DNA of 64,000 bases, from assembly GCF_022815725.1 (NCBI RefSeq), contig NZ_JALGRF010000001.1, positions 1,116,001 through 1,180,000 of the forward strand, given 5' to 3'. Origin of the DNA: Streptomyces sp. APSN-46.1. GTDB taxonomy: Bacteria; Actinomycetota; Actinomycetes; Streptomycetales; Streptomycetaceae. Made by a program: the position numbers and the translations under genes. The notes beneath the pieces are model-generated. The model was given only the letters and a program-made list of their open reading frames with translations, ran no database searches and was not told the origin of the DNA. Positions 60,763 to 64,000 of the stretch are shown here, piece by piece (the stretch's first letter is position 1; each line of letters starts with the position of its first letter).

Positions 60763-61102
60763 GTCGTCGTGTCCCCAAGCTGCGCGGGCCCGCGGTGCGG
60801 ACCTCCCGGCTCATTACCGACACGTAGAGTAGCGATCACCGGATGGACTGGGAAGCGCCGGTTCCGAACTGGTACCGCCGGTGCGGCGGGAAGCGTCACG
60901 GCGCGGCACGGGGTCCTCCGTTCGGGGGGTACTCCCCTGGGGGCCGTGAACGGCGTGTCGCCCCCGCACGACGGCGCGGATGGCTCGTACACCTCGGTCG
61001 TACGCTCGACACCGCCCAGCGGAAGGGCCGGTTTCCGGCCACGGGGGGAAGATGAAAGGGAACGGTTCAGCACACCGAGAGAGAGTGAGGAGGTGTGCGG
61101 CG
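60763..61102. other. Intergenic region without recognised gene
   Basis: 340 bp. Divergent promoters for the molybdoenzyme and nickel-protein genes are expected here. I see a G-run/C-run pair that can fold near 60925-60945 (GGGGGGTA-CTCCCC) and a TACGCT box near 61001 before the nickel-protein gene. No credible coding frame. Confidence 0.5.
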
Positions 61103-61351
61103 ATGACGAAGTTCATGGATGTCCACCACGGCATGAACGGCATCACGAAGGAGCAGCTGTCGGCCGCCCACCGGGCCGACCTGGCCATCGAGGCGGAAGA
61201 GAAGGTGCACTTCGAACGCGCCTGGGCGGACCCCGCGTCCGGGACGGTCTACTGCCTGTCCGAGGCACCCTCGGCGGAGGCGGTCCAGCGGATCCACACC
61301 CGCACGGGGCACCCGGCCAGCGAGATCCACCCGGTGCCGCTCAGCGTGTGA
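61103..61351 (+). CDS. SCO4226-like nickel-binding protein (DUF4242)
   Basis: 82 residues, MTKFMDVHHGMNGITKEQL..., with LAIEAEEKVHFERAWADP, TVYCLSEAPSAEAVQRIHTR and TGHPASEIHPVPLSV. This matches the ferredoxin-fold DUF4242 proteins; the S. coelicolor member SCO4226 binds nickel through His residues such as those in DVHHGM. Start ATG 61103 follows GGAGGTG by nine bases. Small dimeric metal-binding protein, physiological role not known. Confidence 0.95.
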   Translation: MTKFMDVHHGMNGITKEQLSAAHRADLAIEAEEKVHFERAWADPASGTVYCLSEAPSAEAVQRIHTRTGHPASEIHPVPLSV

Positions 61352-61437
61352 GGCGCCCGGGCCGGACGGGGCGGCGCCGCCCCGGGGAACGGCTGACCGG
61401 AATTGTTCGCACGGGCACGGGGCCTCAGGGAGGCCGT

Positions 61438-61449
61438 TGGCATATGCCA
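61438..61449. promoter_or_regulatory. 12-bp palindrome upstream of the phosphatase gene
   Basis: TGGCATATGCCA, 117 bases before the PP2C start. A related outer pair (GTTGGCA at 61436 and TTGCCAAAC at 61471) makes the region symmetric at larger scale. Candidate regulator site. Confidence 0.35.
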
Positions 61450-61565
61450 TAAGCAACCCCGTTACGGATGTTGCCAAACGCCTTACAGGCAGTCGTCGGC
61501 TGTGCCACAGTCGTTAACGGTCCTTCCTTCAGATTTGGTCGCGCCGCGCCTGTATCGGAGTTCTC

Positions 61566-62990
61566 ATGCCGTCCCACCTGTTCGCGGACCGTCCCGCGCA
61601 GCCGCCCGAGCCGGGATCGGTGGACGCGCTGATCTCGCAGACCCGGCGGTTGCGGGGGGAAGTGGACGCGGTGCGCCGCGACACCGTCGTGGACGACGAC
61701 GACGCCCAGGGCCGCTGGCAGCGCGCACTGTGCGATCTCGCCGTCCACCACCTCGACGACCTGGGCGAGCACCTCGGCCAGCTCAAAGAGGGCCTGCCGC
61801 CCGCGCCCGAGCTCGTCGAACTCCCCCGGGCGGAACCCGAGACCGCGACCGAGGACCGGCAGACCCGCGTCGGCAGCGCCGAGTGGAACCTGCTCACCGA
61901 CGAGGTCTCTTGGTCCGACGAGCTGTTCCAGATCTTCGGCCGGTCCCCCGAGGCGGGCGCGCCGCCGCTGGACGAACTGGGCTCCACCCTGTTCTCCGAG
62001 GACCAGCCGCTGCTGACGGCGATGGTCACCGCCTGTCTCGTCGACGGCCGGCCCATGGACGGCGAGTTCCGCATCGTCCGGGCCGACGGCCGGGTCCGTA
62101 CCCTGCACATGAGGGGCGAGCCGGTCCTCGACGCCGACGGCTGCACGGCCTCCATGTGGGCCGTACTGCGGGACGTGAGCGACCTGCGCCGGAGCCAGCG
62201 GGCGGTGCGCGAATCCCGCGACTCGCTGGAGCGCCGGCGGGAGATCGCGCAGACCGAGCGCCGGCTGGCGGTCGAACTCCAGGAAGCCGTGCTGCCCCCG
62301 TGGGGCGGCTCCCTGCGCTTCCCGCACAACAGCACCGGCGCGCTGGACACGGCCGCGCACTATCTGCCCTCCGCGACCAGCGCGCTCATCGGCGGCGACT
62401 GGTACGACGCACTCGAACTGCCCGACGGCCGCTCGATGCTGACGGTCGGTGACCTGACGGGGCACGGGGTGACCGCCACCTCCGGCATGGCGATGATGCT
62501 CGGCGCCCTGCGCGGAATGGCCATGGCGGGAATCGAGCCGGGCCCGCTCATGGGCTGGCTCAACCAGCTGTTGGAGACCTCCGTACAACCGGCCCTCGGG
62601 TCGGCCGTTTGCTGTCGCTACGATCCTGCCCGCCGCGTACTGTCCTGGGCGCAGGCCGGTCACCCGGCGCCGCTGCTGTTCCGCCGCGGCCAGGGCCGCG
62701 CGCTGCAACCGCCGGAGGGCGTGCTGCTGGGGGCGACCTCCGGGGCGACGTACGGGCAGGCGGAAGAGCGGCTCGAAGCGGGCGACGTCCTCGTCCTGCA
62801 CACGGACGGACTGACGCCGCGCAGCATCGAGTTCAGCCGGACGGACGGGACCGAGCGGCTGCTGGCGCTCGCGCCGCGGTTCTCGGCGGCGCGGTCGGCG
62901 CAGGACTGCGTACGGATGGTGATCGAGGAGTTCGGCGAGAGCGAGCGCGAGGACGACGCCTGCGTGCTGGTGGCGCGGGTCGGCGAGTAG
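61566..62990 (+). CDS. PAS-PP2C (SpoIIE/RsbU-type) serine phosphatase
   Basis: 474 residues. Residues about 1-95 helical; PAS domain about 100-215 (VGSAEWNLLTDEVSWSDELFQIFG, MDGEFRIVRADGRVRTLHMRGEPV); coiled linker RESRDSLERRREIAQTERRL; PP2C-SpoIIE domain from 225 (IGGDWYDALELPDGRSMLTVGDLTGHGV; SWAQAGHPAPLLF; VLVLHTDGLT; DDACVLVARV), metal-binding Asp residues intact. Would dephosphorylate an anti-sigma antagonist (SpoIIAA/RsbV type) in stress or development signalling. Start ATG 61566 five bases after GGAG. No sigma/anti-sigma genes nearby. Confidence 0.95.
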   Translation: MPSHLFADRPAQPPEPGSVDALISQTRRLRGEVDAVRRDTVVDDDDAQGRWQRALCDLAVHHLDDLGEHLGQLKEGLPPAPELVELPRAEPETATEDRQTRVGSAEWNLLTDEVSWSDELFQIFGRSPEAGAPPLDELGSTLFSEDQPLLTAMVTACLVDGRPMDGEFRIVRADGRVRTLHMRGEPVLDADGCTASMWAVLRDVSDLRRSQRAVRESRDSLERRREIAQTERRLAVELQEAVLPPWGGSLRFPHNSTGALDTAAHYLPSATSALIGGDWYDALELPDGRSMLTVGDLTGHGVTATSGMAMMLGALRGMAMAGIEPGPLMGWLNQLLETSVQPALGSAVCCRYDPARRVLSWAQAGHPAPLLFRRGQGRALQPPEGVLLGATSGATYGQAEERLEAGDVLVLHTDGLTPRSIEFSRTDGTERLLALAPRFSAARSAQDCVRMVIEEFGESEREDDACVLVARVGE

Positions 62991-63019
62991 CCGCCGCGGC
63001 CGACGGCCGTACGGACATC

Positions 63020-63045
63020 AGGGCCGCGCCGGAAGGCGCGGCCTT
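63020..63045. terminator. Hairpin terminator after the phosphatase gene
   Basis: GGCCGCGCC and GGCGCGGCC with loop GGAA, followed by TT; 30 bp past the PP2C stop. Also between two convergent genes, so may serve both. Confidence 0.8.
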
Positions 63046-63049
63046 ACCG

Positions 63050-63094
63050 TCTGTGCCTTGCTCGTCTGTGCCTTGCTCGTCCGCGCCTTGCTCG
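63050..63094. repeat. 15-bp tandem repeat, three copies
   Basis: TCTGTGCCTTGCTCG twice exactly (63050-63079) and TCCGCGCCTTGCTCG (63080-63094), between the terminator and the TPR gene stop. Confidence 0.9.
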
Positions 63095-63152
63095 TCTGCC
63101 CGCGCGTTCGCTCGGTGGGATCCGGGCCCGGCCGCGATCCGCCGGACACCTC

Positions 63153-64000
63153 CTACACCACGTGCTGCGGTGTCGGGCTGTTGGGGAGGGCCAGCTTGAT
63201 CTCCGAGCGCAGGTCCTCGATGCGCGCGTACCCGGCGTACTGTCCGGTGAGCCGGTACATCTCGCGCAGCCGGTCCCAAGTCCGGTGCGAAGACGTCTCG
63301 TTCATCGAGACCAGGGCGAGCCGCGCGTAGCGGTCGGCCTGCTCCGGGTCGTCGGCGATGAAGCAGGCCGAGGCCATGGAGAGGTAGTCGAAGATCTGTG
63401 AGCGCTGGTGGCCCTGGGCGCGCAGCCGAAGGGCCGCCATGGCGTGCCGCTGGGCGATCGGGGCGGCCGAGGGGTCGTGGTCGGCGAGGGTGCGGAAGGC
63501 CAGCGCCTGCATGCCGTGCAGGTCGGCCTCGTCGAAGTTCTGCATCCAACTCGGCGGCGGTACATCGCCCTTGTCGGACACGAACAGGTCCTCGGCCTCG
63601 CCGAGGGTGCGGCGCATCGCCTGGCCCTTGCCCATCGCGGCCTGCGCCCACGCCTCGATGGTGTGCAGCATGGCGCGGGTGCGCGGCAGGGTCTCCTCAC
63701 CGGAGCCGGACTGCGCCAGCTTCATGAGGTCGAGGGCCTCGTGGGGCTTGCCCAGGTGGACCATCTGGCGGGCGGCGCGGGAGAGGGCCTCGCCCGCGCG
63801 CGGCCGGTCGCCGCCCTCGTGGGCCGCGTGCGCGGCGATGACGAAGTACTTCTGCGCGGTGGGTTCGAGGCCGACGTCGTGCGACATCCAGCCCGCCAGT
63901 ACCGCCAGGTTGGCCGCCACCCCCCACAGTCGCCGCTGGAGGTGGTCGGGGTGGTGGTAGGCGAGCATCCCGCCCACCTCGTTGAGCTGGCCCACGACGG
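63153..64000 (-). CDS. TPR-containing regulatory protein, NsdA-like (N-terminal part outside window)
   Basis: The last 282 residues of a helical repeat protein; the frame is open to the right edge, so the start lies beyond. Segments GQLNEVGGMLAYHHPDHLQRRLWGVAANLAVLAGWMSHDVG, AHAAHEGGDRPRAGEALSRAARQMVHLGKP and ADRYARLALVSMNETSSHRTWDRLREMYRLTG (cited in part) are TPR-like and recall the Streptomyces developmental regulators of the NsdA type (negative regulators of sporulation and antibiotic production). Ends in SPTPQHVV. Family resemblance is from memory of the motif set, so the NsdA name is not assigned. Confidence 0.8.
   Translation of the reverse strand, partial: VVGQLNEVGGMLAYHHPDHLQRRLWGVAANLAVLAGWMSHDVGLEPTAQKYFVIAAHAAHEGGDRPRAGEALSRAARQMVHLGKPHEALDLMKLAQSGSGEETLPRTRAMLHTIEAWAQAAMGKGQAMRRTLGEAEDLFVSDKGDVPPPSWMQNFDEADLHGMQALAFRTLADHDPSAAPIAQRHAMAALRLRAQGHQRSQIFDYLSMASACFIADDPEQADRYARLALVSMNETSSHRTWDRLREMYRLTGQYAGYARIEDLRSEIKLALPNSPTPQHVV

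Overview
The window is a 64 kb piece of a very high-GC chromosome. Codon third positions are almost all G or C, GTG starts are common, and the families present (subtilisin inhibitor, ECF42 sigma factor with its DGPF partner, CYP105-like P450 with a small ferredoxin, HGxxPAAW protein, SCO4226-like nickel protein, PP2C/SpoIIE phosphatase, NsdA-like TPR regulator) are typical of Streptomyces or a close relative. The scattered, short, often single-gene transcription units and many secreted or regulatory proteins suggest a chromosome arm or accessory-rich section. No rRNA, tRNA, CRISPR array, transposase or phage gene was recognised.

Layout. 1-2.9 kb: an FtsX-type ABC exporter (permease cut by the window edge, then ATPase). 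3.0-4.5: a stand-alone condensation-type acyltransferase. 4.6-6.3: ECF42 sigma factor and YCII/DGPF protein. 6.5-12.7: small membrane and redox proteins, a P450-ferredoxin pair, a BtrH-like protein, a DUF1304-TetR pair, a cold-shock protein and a MarR regulator. 12.8-18.2: DEAD-box RNA helicase with a very stable upstream hairpin, a methyltransferase, an SRPBCC protein, a decayed gene and a proline-rich lipoprotein.

18.2-33.1 kb is the most interesting part. A 1,615-residue caspase-STAND-beta-propeller protein is followed by an LCAT-like lipase. Divergent from it run a Nudix-like protein and a two-gene RNA-repair operon: an Rnl2-like ligase fused to a P-loop kinase, then an MJ1316-EEP-2H-nucleotidyltransferase fusion. 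A second, Rnl5-type RNA ligase lies 2 kb further on. The arrangement reads as a suicide-type immune device beside an RNA repair kit; the functional link between the two halves is inference.

33.3-51.9 kb holds ordinary metabolic, transport and secreted genes (SDR, MFS, GNAT, LamG/propeller protein, GH5 cellulase, subtilisin inhibitor, sirtuin). It has several unusual tandem-repeat arrays and a second copy of the proline-rich lipoprotein. 52-55.2 kb: an operon of three Roadblock/LC7-type proteins and a DUF4388-like protein, with an upstream IclR-type HTH-only protein but no GTPase. 55.3-60.8: a frameshifted DUF6461 gene, a TetR/PucR divergent pair around a perfect 24-bp palindrome, and an isoquinoline-oxidoreductase-like molybdoenzyme whose large subunit is cut by an in-frame amber codon just before its active-site loop. 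61-64 kb: nickel-binding protein, PAS-PP2C phosphatase, and the 3' part of an NsdA-like TPR protein.

A theme across the window is short tandem repeats. They occur both between genes and in frame, as Ala/Gly/Thr/Ser/Asp-rich linkers in at least five proteins, and some run across stop codons.
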